Counted from the stretch's first letter, positions 8,836 to 16,296 are shown. The stretch: DNA of 23,422 nucleotides from an uncultured Burkholderiaceae bacterium (GCA_938022295.1 CALIDR010000219.1:1-23422); one strand, 5' to 3'. Notes: generated by a model not told the origin, from the letters alone. A program made the numbers and translations.

Positions 8836-9173
8836 CGAGGAGGCCCCCCGAGCGGTCTGCGCGCGCGCAAGGCGTGCGATGCCGAATCGTACGTGTCGGC
8901 GATGGGCCACATGCAGCGCGCGCCGCACGAGCGTCGATCGGACGCGAGGCGAGGCTCAGCTTTCGCGCGAACCTCGCCGGGACTGTCCGCGTGCCCCACG
9001 CCGCGATTCGCAGCAGCGCGGCCGCAGGCCAGCGGCGGGTGTGTGCGGCAGCGCCGAAGAACGCAGCGCCGATCGCCGCCGCTGGCATCGGGTCCATGGA
9101 GCAGGACAGCAGCGAACCCGGCGGGTGGGACCGACTCTTTTGGGCCCAGCCGGAAATTTGAGAGGCCCAGGCC
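8836..9173. other. Intergenic region, no supported gene
   Basis: The 340 bases between hepT and the SbcD-like promoter are very GC-rich. Open frames exist on both strands. The minus-strand one near 8880-9097 begins MDPMPAAAIGAAFFGAAAH and could be mistaken for a membrane segment, but it is Ala/Arg-rich, has no ribosome binding site and no recognisable domain. I see no RNA gene. Confidence 0.4.
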
Positions 9174-9201
9174 TTGAGGGCGGCCGGGCAGGGGCGATCC
9201 T
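9174..9201 (+). promoter_or_regulatory. Probable promoter of the SbcD-like gene
   Basis: TTGAGG at 9174-9179, 16 bases, then GATCCT at 9196-9201. The second box is weak, but the spacing equals that of the other plus-strand promoters here. A leader of about 25 bases follows, with AGGGA before the ATG. Confidence 0.35.
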
Positions 9202-9232
9202 GTCCTTCCCGCCACATGCACAGGGACCCACG

Positions 9233-10576
9233 ATGATCACGGCAGCGCACTTCTCCGACCTGCACTTCAGCGGCCGCAACCTCGACGAGGCGGGCCGGTG
9301 CTTCGGCTTCGCGATCGACCGGGCGATCGAGCGCGGCGTCGACGTCGCGGTGATCTCGGGCGACGCGACGGACCACGCGCTGGACGTGCACAGCCCGGCG
9401 GTCGAGCGCCTCGCGCGCGAGGTGCGGCGCCTGGCCGATCACTGCCCGGTGCTGATGCTGCAGGGCACGTTCTCGCACGAGCCGCCGGGCACGCTGGCGA
9501 TCTTCCGGCTGCTGGGCGGCCGGCATCCGGTGCACGTGGCCGACCGGATCGAACAGGTGGCGCTCACGGCCGAGGGCCGCTGGCAGGCCTCGCCGCTCTG
9601 GCGGTTCGACGCCGTCCCGCCCGGTGCGCGGGCGCTCTTCACCTGCGTGCCGACGGTCAACAAGGCTGTCGTCGCGGCCACGGTGGGCGCGACCGAGGCC
9701 GCCGAGGCGGTGGGACAGGAACTGGCGGCGCTGCTGGCCGGCTACGCGCCGATCCACGCCGCGGCGCGCGCGGCCGGCGTGCCCGCGATCGGCGTCGGGC
9801 ACGGCACGGTGAGCGGCTGCGTGACCGAGCACGGCGTGCCGATGGCCGGCTTCGACCACGAGTTCACGGTCGGCGGCCTGTTCGCCGCCGGCGCGCAGGC
9901 CTTCATGCTCGGCCACATCCACAAGCACCAGACCTGGGACGACGGCGGGCGAGTGATCGCCTACGCCGGCTCGATCGGGCGCTTCCACCACGGCGAGCTC
10001 GGTGCCAAGGGCTTCGTGCTGTGGGAGGTCGGCGCGGCGGTCACGCGGCTGCAGCTGATCGAGACGCCGGCGCGGCGCACGGTGGATCTGGTGTTCGACG
10101 GGCCGCCCGACCTGGAGCGCATCCGCGAGGCGGCGCAGGAGCTCGACATCGCCGGCGCCTGGGTGCGCGTGCGCTGGCAGGTGGGCGAGGAAGACCGCGC
10201 GAGCGTGGACCGCGAGGCGATCCAGCGTGCCCTCGGCGCCGCGGCGGACGTGCAGCTCGAAGGGCGCGTGGTGCCGGTGGTGCGCAGCCGCGCGGCGGGC
10301 ATCTCGCGCGCGGCGTCGCTGCGCGAGAAGGTGCGCCTGTGGGCGCGCGTCACGGGCAGCGCCGAGGCGCCGCTGCTGGAGCGGCTCGAAGCGCTGGCGC
10401 ACCGCGAGCCGTCCCAGATCGCCGGCGCAATCCTGGCCGGGGAGGCGGCAGGCGAGGACGCGCACGAAGACGTGGTGGGTGGGAAGATCCCGCAGGTGCG
10501 AGTGCAGCCTGCGGCAACGGAAGAGGACACGACGGTACTCGAGATGGTGGGCGCTTGCTGCCCCACGTTGCGCTGA
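9233..10576 (+). CDS. SbcD/Mre11-like metallophosphoesterase (DNA nuclease subunit)
   Basis: The 447-residue product begins MITAAHFSDLHFSGRN, with the DxH metal motif of calcineurin-like phosphoesterases. It continues with VISGDATDHA (GDxxD-type motif near residue 42) and LQGTFSHEPPG near residue 82, where SbcD proteins usually have GNHD. GVGHGTVSG lies near residue 185, and GHIHKHQ (GHxH) near 226. GSIGRFHHGE resembles the SbcD sequence that follows the GHxH motif. The C-terminal 150 residues are helical and could bind the ATPase partner. SbcD pairs with SbcC to open hairpins and degrade DNA ends. The matching ATPase gene lies about 1 kb downstream on the same strand, separated by a toxin-antitoxin pair in the opposite orientation. 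I chose ATG 9233 for its AGGGA site and because the family motif starts at once. Upstream in-frame codons back to 8879 look non-coding. Confidence 0.85.
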   Translation: MITAAHFSDLHFSGRNLDEAGRCFGFAIDRAIERGVDVAVISGDATDHALDVHSPAVERLAREVRRLADHCPVLMLQGTFSHEPPGTLAIFRLLGGRHPVHVADRIEQVALTAEGRWQASPLWRFDAVPPGARALFTCVPTVNKAVVAATVGATEAAEAVGQELAALLAGYAPIHAAARAAGVPAIGVGHGTVSGCVTEHGVPMAGFDHEFTVGGLFAAGAQAFMLGHIHKHQTWDDGGRVIAYAGSIGRFHHGELGAKGFVLWEVGAAVTRLQLIETPARRTVDLVFDGPPDLERIREAAQELDIAGAWVRVRWQVGEEDRASVDREAIQRALGAAADVQLEGRVVPVVRSRAAGISRAASLREKVRLWARVTGSAEAPLLERLEALAHREPSQIAGAILAGEAAGEDAHEDVVGGKIPQVRVQPAATEEDTTVLEMVGACCPTLR

Positions 10577-10699
10577 GGCGGTGGCGACGGCGTCGGCGGA
10601 TTTCAGGTTCCCGATCGCCACACCCAGCGGGCGTGCCAGAGCGGGGCGCAAGCCGGCGAGTCGTGGGGCCCGCTTCGCGCTGGGCGGTGAGCCTTCCGC

Positions 10700-10996
10700 C
10701 TATCCGTGCCTGTACCCTGCCTCCTTCTGCCCCCGCACGGCCAGCACGAAGACCGTGTCCAGCTCGTCCACGTACCTGTACAGGGCGACGTAGCCTCTCG
10801 ATCCGCGGCCGATGACCAGCTCCCGCATGCCGTTCGCGGCGGGCCGGCCGATCAGCGGGTTCGATTGCAGGACGTCGAAGGCCTCGACGATGGCCCCGAT
10901 TCTCTGCGGCGCATCCTCGACCGCGTGCTGCGCGAGGTGGTCGAAGATCCGATCGAAGTCGTCGGCGACCTCCGGCGCGATCTCGACGCGAGTCAC
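10700..10996 (-). CDS. ParE/RelE-superfamily toxin
   Basis: A 98-residue protein (MTRVEIAPEVADDFDRIFDHL to GQKEAGYRHG). The N-terminal helical half, the NPLIGRPAANGMRELVIGRGSRGYVALYRY segment and the final strand VFVLAVRGQKEAGY fit the ParE/RelE fold of gyrase- or ribosome-targeting toxins. The GTG start at 10996 is 2 bases after the antitoxin stop codon, so the two genes are translated from one message, antitoxin first. An upstream extension to 11083 is open but would overlap the antitoxin. Whether the target is gyrase (ParE) or mRNA on the ribosome (RelE) cannot be told from sequence alone. The conserved GRGSRGYVALYRY region is closer to the ParE side in my reading. Confidence 0.85.
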   Translation of the reverse strand: MTRVEIAPEVADDFDRIFDHLAQHAVEDAPQRIGAIVEAFDVLQSNPLIGRPAANGMRELVIGRGSRGYVALYRYVDELDTVFVLAVRGQKEAGYRHG

Positions 10997-10998
10997 CG

Positions 10999-11286
10999 TC
11001 AGCGGGCGAGCTTGCGTGCCGTGGGGCGGCGGGGCTGCTGGCCGGCTGCGCGCATCTCGAGGTAGGTGCGCATGTCGCTCCACGGGATGGACTTGCCGGA
11101 GGCAGCGAGGGCGACGAAGCGCCTGTCCGCCAGCTCCTGGAAGTCACTGCGCCGCTCGGCTTCCTCGGCCTTCTCGGCGATCGCCTCGAGGATGAGCGCG
11201 TGCGGTGTCGTGCCGGCCTTCTCGGCCGCGGCGACGATTCGCGCCTTCAGTTCGTGCGGGAGACGGATGGTGGTCGTGGTCGACAC
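10999..11286 (-). CDS. Ribbon-helix-helix antitoxin of the ParE/RelE-type module
   Basis: The 95-residue product starts with STTTTIRLPHELKARIVAAA, a beta-strand plus helix typical of CopG/Arc-type ribbon-helix-helix DNA-binding domains. AEKAGTTPHALILEAIAEKAEEAE supplies the second helix. The C-terminal 45 residues (WSDMRTYLEMRAAGQQPRRPTARK) should wrap the toxin. I chose GTG at 11286 because the RHH strand starts immediately and AGG lies 7 bases upstream. The frame itself is open back to 11499. An 18-base palindrome at 11320-11337 is the likely operator for autoregulation. The module lies in reverse orientation between the SbcD-like and SbcC-like genes. Confidence 0.82.
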   Translation of the reverse strand: MSTTTTIRLPHELKARIVAAAEKAGTTPHALILEAIAEKAEEAERRSDFQELADRRFVALAASGKSIPWSDMRTYLEMRAAGQQPRRPTARKLAR

Positions 11287-11319
11287 GGCAGCCTCGATCA
11301 AAGACAACGAGCAACAAGA

Positions 11320-11337
11320 GTAGCACACTTGTGCTAC
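11320..11337 (-). promoter_or_regulatory. Palindromic operator with overlapping -10 of the toxin-antitoxin operon
   Basis: GTAGCACACTTGTGCTAC has perfect 8-base arms around a 2-base centre. On the minus strand its right arm runs into TGCTACTCT, an extended -10 (TG, one base, TACTCT). Binding of the RHH antitoxin here would block its own promoter. It lies about 35 bases upstream of the antitoxin start. Confidence 0.7.
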
Positions 11338-11500
11338 ACGGGAGAGGCGCGAGGCGTCGCACCCCGTTCCAGACGCGAGCAGCGCCTCGCCCCATGCCCG
11401 CTCGCCCATGTCGCGCCCGGGCTCGAGTCGCAGCGGGCTTCGCTCGAACCAGACGAACGTCGGCTGGCCGTCCCGTGAGTCTCGGAGGCTGCCGCCCAAG

Positions 11501-11528
11501 TTGAAGGCTCGGCATGGCGCGGGAGACT
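11501..11528 (+). promoter_or_regulatory. Probable promoter of the SbcC-like gene
   Basis: TTGAAG at 11501-11506, 16 bases, then GAGACT at 11523-11528. The same -10-like hexamer with the same spacing occurs at 14087. A 22-25 base leader carries AAGGAG before the ATG at 11558. Confidence 0.45.
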
Positions 11529-11557
11529 GCTGCAGGACAGCAAGAAGGAGTGAGACG

Positions 11558-14068
11558 ATGTCGCAGACCGTGCCTCTGGTTGAGAAGTGCGGCGAGCGCG
11601 CCGTGGAGACCGCTGGCTACCGGCCGCTGTCGCTCACGCTGACCGGCTTCAAGGGCATCCGCAGCGGCCTGGGCCGCGACACGATCACACTCGACCTCGA
11701 GGCGCTCGCCGGCGACGCGCACCTGGTGGCGATCGCCGGCTGCAACGGCCGCGGCAAGACGACGGTGATGGACAACCTCCACCCGTACCTCGTGATGCCC
11801 TCGCGCGCCGGCGCCGACGGTCTCGGGGCGTTCTCGTTCTACGACCACGTCTACCTGCCCGAGAGCCTGAAGGAGCTCGTCTGGCGCCACGACGGACGGC
11901 GCTACAAGAGCCAGATCGTGCTGCGGACGAACGGCAGGAAGAAGACCGAGGCGTTCCTGTTCGTCGAGCGCGACGGCGCCTGGGTGCCCGTCGTTCTCCC
12001 GGACGGCACGGTCTCGGACGGCAAGGTCGAGACCTACGAGCGGGCCGTGGCCGCGATCCTCTGCCCGCCCGACACCTTCTTCACATCGGTCTTCTCGGCG
12101 CAGGGCCGCCGTCCGCTGTCGGCGTTCAGGAACGCCGAGATCAAGACGCTGCTGGCGGACCTGCTCGGCCTGGAACAGGTGCGCCAGCAGGGGGCGCTGG
12201 CCGCCGATGTCGTCCGGCAGCTCAAGGCGGGCCTGGCGGTGCTGCGGCAGGGTGCCGTGCGCACGCGCGAGGAAGCCGACGGCGTCAGGCGCAGCCTCGC
12301 CGAGCTCGACGGCGCGACCGATGCGGTGCAGGCCGCGGCCGACCGGCGGGCAGCGGCCATGACGAGCCTGGACACCGCGCGGCAGCTCCTGGCCCACCTG
12401 ACGGCCGAGCACGCCGCCGCGGCGGACACCGAGGCGCGGCGCCGGGCGCTTGCCGACGACGCGAAGCGCGTGCGCGACGAGCACGACGCCGGGATCCGCC
12501 GGATCGAGCAGGAACTGCCGCGCCTGCAGCAGCGCGAGTCGGCGCTGCGCCAGCGCATCGGCGCGCGGCGCCAGGCCCACTTGCAGCGGCGGGCGCACCT
12601 GCAGCGCGAGATCGCCGGGCTCGGGCAAGTCGCCGCGCTTCGCGAGGCGGTCGAGGCGGCCATCACGCGGCAGCCGTTCGCGCGTCGGGTGGTCGCGCGC
12701 TGCCGCGCGATCGTGGGTCGCCGGCAGGCGCGGGTGGACGAGCTCGAGCGGGCGAAGACGGTGCTCGCGGCATGCCGGCGCGAAGTCGAGTCGATCGACC
12801 GCGAGGCGGGGCAGGTGGCGCTGCGCCAGGCCGACCTGCAGCGGCGCTTCGGCCTCGTGGCGAGCGTTCCCTGCGCCGGCACGGACCTGCAGGGCCGGTG
12901 CCAGCTGCTCGGCGACGCCCGCGAGGCGCAGGCGCTGCTGCCGTCGGCGGATGCGACGCTCGCGGCGCTGGCGGAGCGCAAGCGCGCCGCCGTCGCCCAG
13001 GTCGCCGAGACGCAGGCCGGGGTGCAGGCCCTGCCCGCCGCGGCCGAGGCGCGCCACCGGGCCGAGCAGCTGCTCCGGGCGGCCGAGGCGCGGCTGCGCG
13101 AGATCGAACTGCTGAGCGCGCGCGCCGGCGAAGTGGCGCGGGCCGTCGAGTCCCTGTCGGCGCTGCGCGAGGAACTGGCGAAGCTGCCCGAGCAGCCCGA
13201 AGCCGAAACCCCCGACGAGCGCGCAGAGCTCGCCGAGATCGAGAGCGCGAAGCGGCGCATTGCCGACGAGCGGCAGCGGCTGACGCAGGCGCGCGACGCG
13301 GCGCTCGCGCGCATCGCCGAGCAGGCGGGCAAGCTGCCGCCGCCGCTCGACGCGGGCCGGCTCGCGAAGGCGAAGGTCGAGGTCGACGAGCAGGCGCGCG
13401 CGGTCGAGGGCGCGCAGCGCGCCGAGGCGGCTGCCCGCCAGCGCGCCGAGCGCGCCCACGCGCTGCACGAGCGCCTGGCCGCCATCGAGACCCAGGCGGC
13501 GGCGGAGGTCAAGGCCGCGGCGAGGGTCGAGGAAGAACTCGGGGCCTGGTCGCTGCTGGCCAAGTGCCTGGGCAACGACGGCGTGATCGCGCTGGACATC
13601 GACGACGCCGGGCCCACGCTGTCGGCGCTGGCCAACGAGCTGCTGCTGGCCTGCTACGGGCCGCGTTTTACGCTGCAGGTGATCACGCAGACCGCCAACG
13701 GCAAGGGCGAGCTGCGCGAGGACTTCTACATCTTCGTGCACGACGGCTGGCGCGACGAGTCCAAGAGCCTGAAGCTGGTCAGCGGCGGCGAGCGGACGTG
13801 GATCGACGCCTGCCTGACCCGCGCGATCGCGCTGTACCTGTCGGGCAACACGGGCCGGCGCATCGGCACGCTCTTCAGCGACGAGGCCGACGGACCGCTC
13901 GACCCCGAGCGCAAGCGCATGTTCATGGCGATGAAGCGCGAGGTGCTGCGGCTCGGGGGCTACGAGTGCGAGTTCTTCGTCTCGCAGACGCCGGAGCTCA
14001 CGGCGATGGCCGACCGGGTGATCGACCTCGATGCGATGGCGGTGTCGATGGTCGAGGCGCAGGGTTGA
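11558..14068 (+). CDS. SbcC/Rad50-like SMC-type ATPase
   Basis: The 836-residue protein has the ABC-ATPase halves at its two ends and a long Ala/Arg/Glu-rich coiled coil between about residues 220 and 680. Walker A (GCNGRGKTT) starts near residue 61. The signature LVSGGERTWIDACLTRA is near 740, and Walker B (TLFSDEADGPLDPERKRMF) near 770. At the middle of the coil, near 438-448, VPCAGTDLQGRC holds two cysteines nine residues apart, where Rad50 has its CxxC zinc hook, so the hook is atypical. QGRRPLSAFRNAEIKTLLADLLGLE (about 183-207) follows the SbcC pattern after the first ATPase strand region. It should pair with the SbcD-like nuclease at 9233. The ATG at 11558 is fixed by AAGGAG at 11545-11550. 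I see no frame break. Confidence 0.88.
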   Translation: MSQTVPLVEKCGERAVETAGYRPLSLTLTGFKGIRSGLGRDTITLDLEALAGDAHLVAIAGCNGRGKTTVMDNLHPYLVMPSRAGADGLGAFSFYDHVYLPESLKELVWRHDGRRYKSQIVLRTNGRKKTEAFLFVERDGAWVPVVLPDGTVSDGKVETYERAVAAILCPPDTFFTSVFSAQGRRPLSAFRNAEIKTLLADLLGLEQVRQQGALAADVVRQLKAGLAVLRQGAVRTREEADGVRRSLAELDGATDAVQAAADRRAAAMTSLDTARQLLAHLTAEHAAAADTEARRRALADDAKRVRDEHDAGIRRIEQELPRLQQRESALRQRIGARRQAHLQRRAHLQREIAGLGQVAALREAVEAAITRQPFARRVVARCRAIVGRRQARVDELERAKTVLAACRREVESIDREAGQVALRQADLQRRFGLVASVPCAGTDLQGRCQLLGDAREAQALLPSADATLAALAERKRAAVAQVAETQAGVQALPAAAEARHRAEQLLRAAEARLREIELLSARAGEVARAVESLSALREELAKLPEQPEAETPDERAELAEIESAKRRIADERQRLTQARDAALARIAEQAGKLPPPLDAGRLAKAKVEVDEQARAVEGAQRAEAAARQRAERAHALHERLAAIETQAAAEVKAAARVEEELGAWSLLAKCLGNDGVIALDIDDAGPTLSALANELLLACYGPRFTLQVITQTANGKGELREDFYIFVHDGWRDESKSLKLVSGGERTWIDACLTRAIALYLSGNTGRRIGTLFSDEADGPLDPERKRMFMAMKREVLRLGGYECEFFVSQTPELTAMADRVIDLDAMAVSMVEAQG

Positions 14069-14092
14069 CGTCGAGCGCCGTAGCCGGAGACT
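14065..14092 (+). promoter_or_regulatory. Probable promoter of the frameshifted gene at 14156
   Basis: TTGACG at 14065-14070 overlaps the SbcC-like stop codon. After 16 bases comes GAGACT at 14087-14092, the same hexamer and spacing as at 11501-11528. A leader of about 57 bases follows. Confidence 0.4.
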
Positions 14093-14155
14093 GATCGCAG
14101 GAATCGACATGCGGCGTGTGCGTCGCGGTGCACATCCAGTGAATGGAGTTTCGGA

Positions 14156-14471
14156 ATGAGGAAGATCATCGATGGGCGGGTCTACGACACCGACACCGCC
14201 GAGTGCGTCTGCGATCTCCCGTGCAATGCAGGCCCAGGGGATTTCCAGTGGCACGACTCGGCGCTGTATCGCAGTCCCCGCGGGCAGTTCTTCGTGGCTG
14301 GCGAAGGCGGTCCGGCCTCGATGTGGGCCACCCCTGCATACGGCGGGGGGGATGACCAGCGGCGCAGGCCTGCGGCTCGTCGACAAGGATGATGCGCGCA
14401 TGTGGATGGAGCTGGCGGGGTGCGACGAAGAAGACTTCGCGCGCGTCGGGCTCGACGTACAGGAGGGTTAG
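14156..14471 (+). pseudogene. Small conserved element protein, frameshifted in a G7 run
   Basis: The first frame starts MRKIIDGRVYDTDTAECV and reads well through GQFFVAGEGGPASMWATPAYGGG, then turns into low-quality sequence and stops at 14392. Dropping one G from the run of seven at 14345-14351 joins it to the other frame, MTSGAGLRLVDKDDARMWMELAGCDEEDFARVG, which ends at TAG 14469-14471. The joined product of about 104 residues matches the pattern I remember for a small family in phages and conjugative elements (MKKIINGKxYDTxTA... GEGG ... EEAxxWLE). The function is unknown. The ribosome binding site is TGGAG at 14144-14148. A one-base insertion, slippage-based phase variation and a sequencing error are the alternatives. 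The convergent minus-strand gene overlaps it. Confidence 0.65.
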
Positions 14472-14757
14472 CGGGGCGGCGACACGACGCCACGCGGCGC
14501 ACTGCAAATGGATCGGCGAGGAACAGGCGACCGGTGGCCTGGGCGCGGTCGCGGCACAGTTCCGAGAAGATCTGGTACGACGCCACGTAGTCGATGCCGT
14601 GCTCGTCGCAGCGCAACAGCCTGGGGCACGGAGCACCGTCGATGCGATCGATGGCGACCGGAATGAAGCTCGGCCTCGCATAGAACCTCGCGTCGTCGGG
14701 CACATGGATGACGACGCGGCCGATCTCGTCGATCGCAGGGGTGGGGTTCGCATTCAA
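14182..14757 (-). CDS. Hypothetical protein; only the N-terminal half looks coding
   Basis: Residues 1 to about 90 look like a real protein (PTPAIDEIGRVVIHVPDD, FIPVAIDRIDG, LLRCDEHGIDYVASYQIF). The start is TTG at 14757, well supported by CAGGAG 7 bases upstream and by an 11-base-pair hairpin upstream of that. After about residue 95 (14472) the frame is a shadow of the convergent plus-strand gene and becomes Arg/Pro/Ser-rich. A TAA in another frame at 14468-14470 coincides with the stop of the convergent gene, so the original gene may have ended there and suffered a frameshift. I recognise no domain. It is probably the last gene of the minus-strand block that begins at 16554. Confidence 0.5.
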   Translation of the reverse strand: MNANPTPAIDEIGRVVIHVPDDARFYARPSFIPVAIDRIDGAPCPRLLRCDEHGIDYVASYQIFSELCRDRAQATGRLFLADPFAVRRVASCRRPANPPVRRARRARSLLRRTPPAPSTCAHHPCRRAAGLRRWSSPPPYAGVAHIEAGPPSPATKNCPRGLRYSAESCHWKSPGPALHGRSQTHSAVSVS

Positions 14758-14781
14758 GTTGTTCTCCTGTGGGGGTGAAGA

Positions 14782-14814
14782 CGAAGGGCGCTGCCGGCTG
14801 GCGAGCGCCCTTCG
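14782..14814 (-). promoter_or_regulatory. Leader hairpin upstream of the 14757 gene
   Basis: A perfect 11-base-pair stem (CGAAGGGCGCT with its complement) closes an 11-base loop. It ends about 25 bases upstream of the TTG start, just before the ribosome binding site. It belongs to the set of leader hairpins seen before most minus-strand genes here. Confidence 0.55.
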
Positions 14815-14866
14815 GATGGGGTGGATGTGCGTCAGCGACCGGAGTCAGGCCCGGCCGCGCACGCGG

Positions 14867-15322
14867 TCACAGCGGATGGGCCGCCAGCAGTTCCGCGAAC
14901 GGGGTGCCGGTCGGCAGGCTCGGCGGCTCGGCGCCGCGGTACGACAACGGGATCTCGTCGGGAGCCGGGGACCCGTCGCGCTGCGCGCGCAGGTACGCGC
15001 TCCTGCGCTCGTACCAGACGAGCTCGTAGCGCGCGATGGCGTCCCACTCGTCGGGCACCGAGATCTCGACCTGGTGCGCGAAGTCGGCGGCAGCGCCGTT
15101 GTCCGAGCCGTACTGGATCGAGACCTCCCGGTAGTCGCCGAAGTCGTGGGCGTGCGTCCGGGTCACGTAGGACACCGGGAGACCCATGGGCACCGGGAAC
15201 AGCCGTTCCAGCATCCGGCAGAAGACCTTGCACTCGCAGCGCGAGGCCTCGGCGTCGTCGGGGCTGCCGACCTGGGCGCAGTTCTCGTTGGCCGGCACGG
15301 GGCCGAGTTCGATGAAGTTCAT
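14867..15322 (-). CDS. Hypothetical protein (151 aa)
   Basis: The product starts MNFIELGPVPANENCAQVGS and has balanced, soluble-protein composition. Two cysteines close together (CECKVFC, about residues 29-35) and a run of His/Asp/Tyr residues (RTHAHDFGDYREVSIQYG, about 55-72) are the only notable marks. There is no signal peptide or membrane segment. The ATG at 15322 has GGAG about 8 bases upstream and a 9-base-pair hairpin further up. I do not recognise the family. It lies between two other minus-strand element genes and is probably cargo of the mobile element. Confidence 0.75.
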   Translation of the reverse strand: MNFIELGPVPANENCAQVGSPDDAEASRCECKVFCRMLERLFPVPMGLPVSYVTRTHAHDFGDYREVSIQYGSDNGAAADFAHQVEISVPDEWDAIARYELVWYERRSAYLRAQRDGSPAPDEIPLSYRGAEPPSLPTGTPFAELLAAHPL

Positions 15323-15340
15323 GATTGAGCTCCGGGGGAA

Positions 15341-15363
15341 GGCGCGTCCGCGAAGGACGCGCC
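15341..15363 (-). promoter_or_regulatory. Leader hairpin upstream of the 15322 gene
   Basis: A perfect 9-base-pair stem (GGCGCGTCC / GGACGCGCC) with a 5-base loop lies directly upstream of the Shine-Dalgarno region. On the minus strand CATCCC and CAACCCT precede it. Confidence 0.55.
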
Positions 15364-15393
15364 AGGGTTGAAGGGATGTGCGGGGTGGCCGCG

Positions 15394-15415
15394 GGGTGCG
15401 CCGGACGGCGCACCC
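15394..15415 (-). terminator. Hairpin after the 15423 gene, possible terminator or processing site
   Basis: GGGTGCGCC and GGCGCACCC pair perfectly (9 base pairs, 4-base loop) just downstream of the stop of the 65-residue gene on the minus strand. No U-run follows, so it may attenuate or protect a message rather than end it. Confidence 0.4.
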
Positions 15416-15422
15416 GGGGATG

Positions 15423-15620
15423 TCAGTCGAGCGCCAAGGCGACCCTGGCCTCGTCGGACGTGAGGAATACGTCGCGCTCGCAGTCGTAGTACGCGTGCTC
15501 GCCTTTGGTGGTGTTCCACATGGACAGCAGCACGCGCCCGGTGCGGGTGCGAAACGGCCGCTCGGTGCCGCCGCAGGCCGGCACCCAGTGGTCGCCGGTG
15601 GCGTCGGTGAGCTCCGTCAC
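15423..15620 (-). CDS. Hypothetical small protein (65 aa) coupled to radC
   Basis: GTG at 15620 overlaps the radC-like stop codon (GTGA), so the start is set by translational coupling. The product (TELTDATGDHWVPACGGTERPF to DEARVALALD) contains ACGGTERPFRTRTGRVLLSMWN and HAYYDCERDVFL, a beta-rich arrangement with two distant Cys. There is no membrane segment and no known domain that I can name. Its position directly behind radC suggests a linked role in the element. The frame continues open upstream to 16235, but that part is the radC shadow. Confidence 0.65.
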   Translation of the reverse strand: MTELTDATGDHWVPACGGTERPFRTRTGRVLLSMWNTTKGEHAYYDCERDVFLTSDEARVALALD

Positions 15621-16207
15621 AGGCGCCCCTTCTCGGCCATCGAGACCACGGCGCTGCCGTTGGACGCGACGACGATGTGGTCGATCACGCGCACGTCGAC
15701 GAGCGCGAGCGCGCTCTTGAGCGACTGCGTCAGGAACTCGTCGGCGCGAGACGGCTCGACCGCGCTCGACGGGTGGCAGTGGCTGAAGCACACCGCTGCC
15801 GCGTTGAAGTGCAGCGCGCGCTTGACGACCTCGCGCGGGTACACCGAGGTCTGCGTCAGCGTGCCGGCGAACAGTTCCTCGACCTCGATGACGCGGTGGC
15901 GCGCGTCGAGGTACAGCACGACGAACGATTCGCGCTCCGCGCCGGCGAAGTACACGCGCAGGAAGTCCTTGGCGGTCGTCGGGGCGGTGATGATCGAGCG
16001 GCCCCGGACCGCCTCGGCGGCGATGCGCGTGAGCAGTTCGTGTGCGGCGGCGAGCACGTGCCGCAGGCGGGCCTCGCGGGGCGCGGCGGGCGCGGGGATG
16101 TAGTCCAGCACGGCGCTGTCGGAGCAGACGAGCTGCGCCGGGGCCGTGGCGGGCGGGTCGAGCAGGATCGCCTCGAGCTGAGCACGGTCGAGCAGGGTGA
16201 GGTTCAT
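15617..16207 (-). CDS. radC: RadC-like JAMM/MPN-domain protein
   Basis: The 196-residue protein has a variable N-terminus, and from about residue 75 the RadC/JAB1 domain: YFAGAERESFVVLYLDARHRVIEVEELFAGTLTQTSVYPREVVKRAL. The metal site is SHCHPSSAVEPSRAD, with His143, His145 and Asp156 and the S-x2-D spacing of JAMM metalloproteins; Glu93 can be the catalytic acid. Standard RadC has HNHPSG where this has HCHPSS. The helix-hairpin-helix part of chromosomal RadC is absent, as in the short RadC proteins of plasmids and integrative elements. The ATG at 16207 has GGAG about 9 bases upstream. The upstream extension to 16237 is unlikely to be used. Its biochemical role is not settled in the family, and no DNA-repair function should be assumed. 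Confidence 0.88.
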   Translation of the reverse strand: MNLTLLDRAQLEAILLDPPATAPAQLVCSDSAVLDYIPAPAAPREARLRHVLAAAHELLTRIAAEAVRGRSIITAPTTAKDFLRVYFAGAERESFVVLYLDARHRVIEVEELFAGTLTQTSVYPREVVKRALHFNAAAVCFSHCHPSSAVEPSRADEFLTQSLKSALALVDVRVIDHIVVASNGSAVVSMAEKGRL

Positions 16208-16244
16208 GGTGTGGACTCCGGGAAGAAGAGGGCACACCGGCCCC

Positions 16245-16264
16245 CGAGGGGCGGTGTCCCCTCG
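16245..16264 (-). promoter_or_regulatory. Leader hairpin upstream of radC
   Basis: CGAGGGG pairs with CCCCTCG around a 6-base loop, ending about 38 bases upstream of the radC ATG. CATCCC lies just 5' of it on the minus strand, as in other leaders here. Confidence 0.5.
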
Positions 16265-16296
16265 TGGGATGGACGCTGCGCGGGCCGCGGGCGGGA

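Noticed and set aside
8880..9097. A minus-strand frame starting MDPMPAAAIGAAFFGAAAH that looks like a membrane segment
   Set aside because: Ala/Arg-rich antisense composition and no start signal. The hydrophobic patch is short and isolated.
5900..10651. A minus-strand open frame of 1583 codons opposite the helicase, Gp3-like and SbcD-like genes
   Set aside because: It is a GC-driven antisense shadow: Arg/Ala/His-rich, no domain, no start signals, and it runs across five well supported plus-strand genes.
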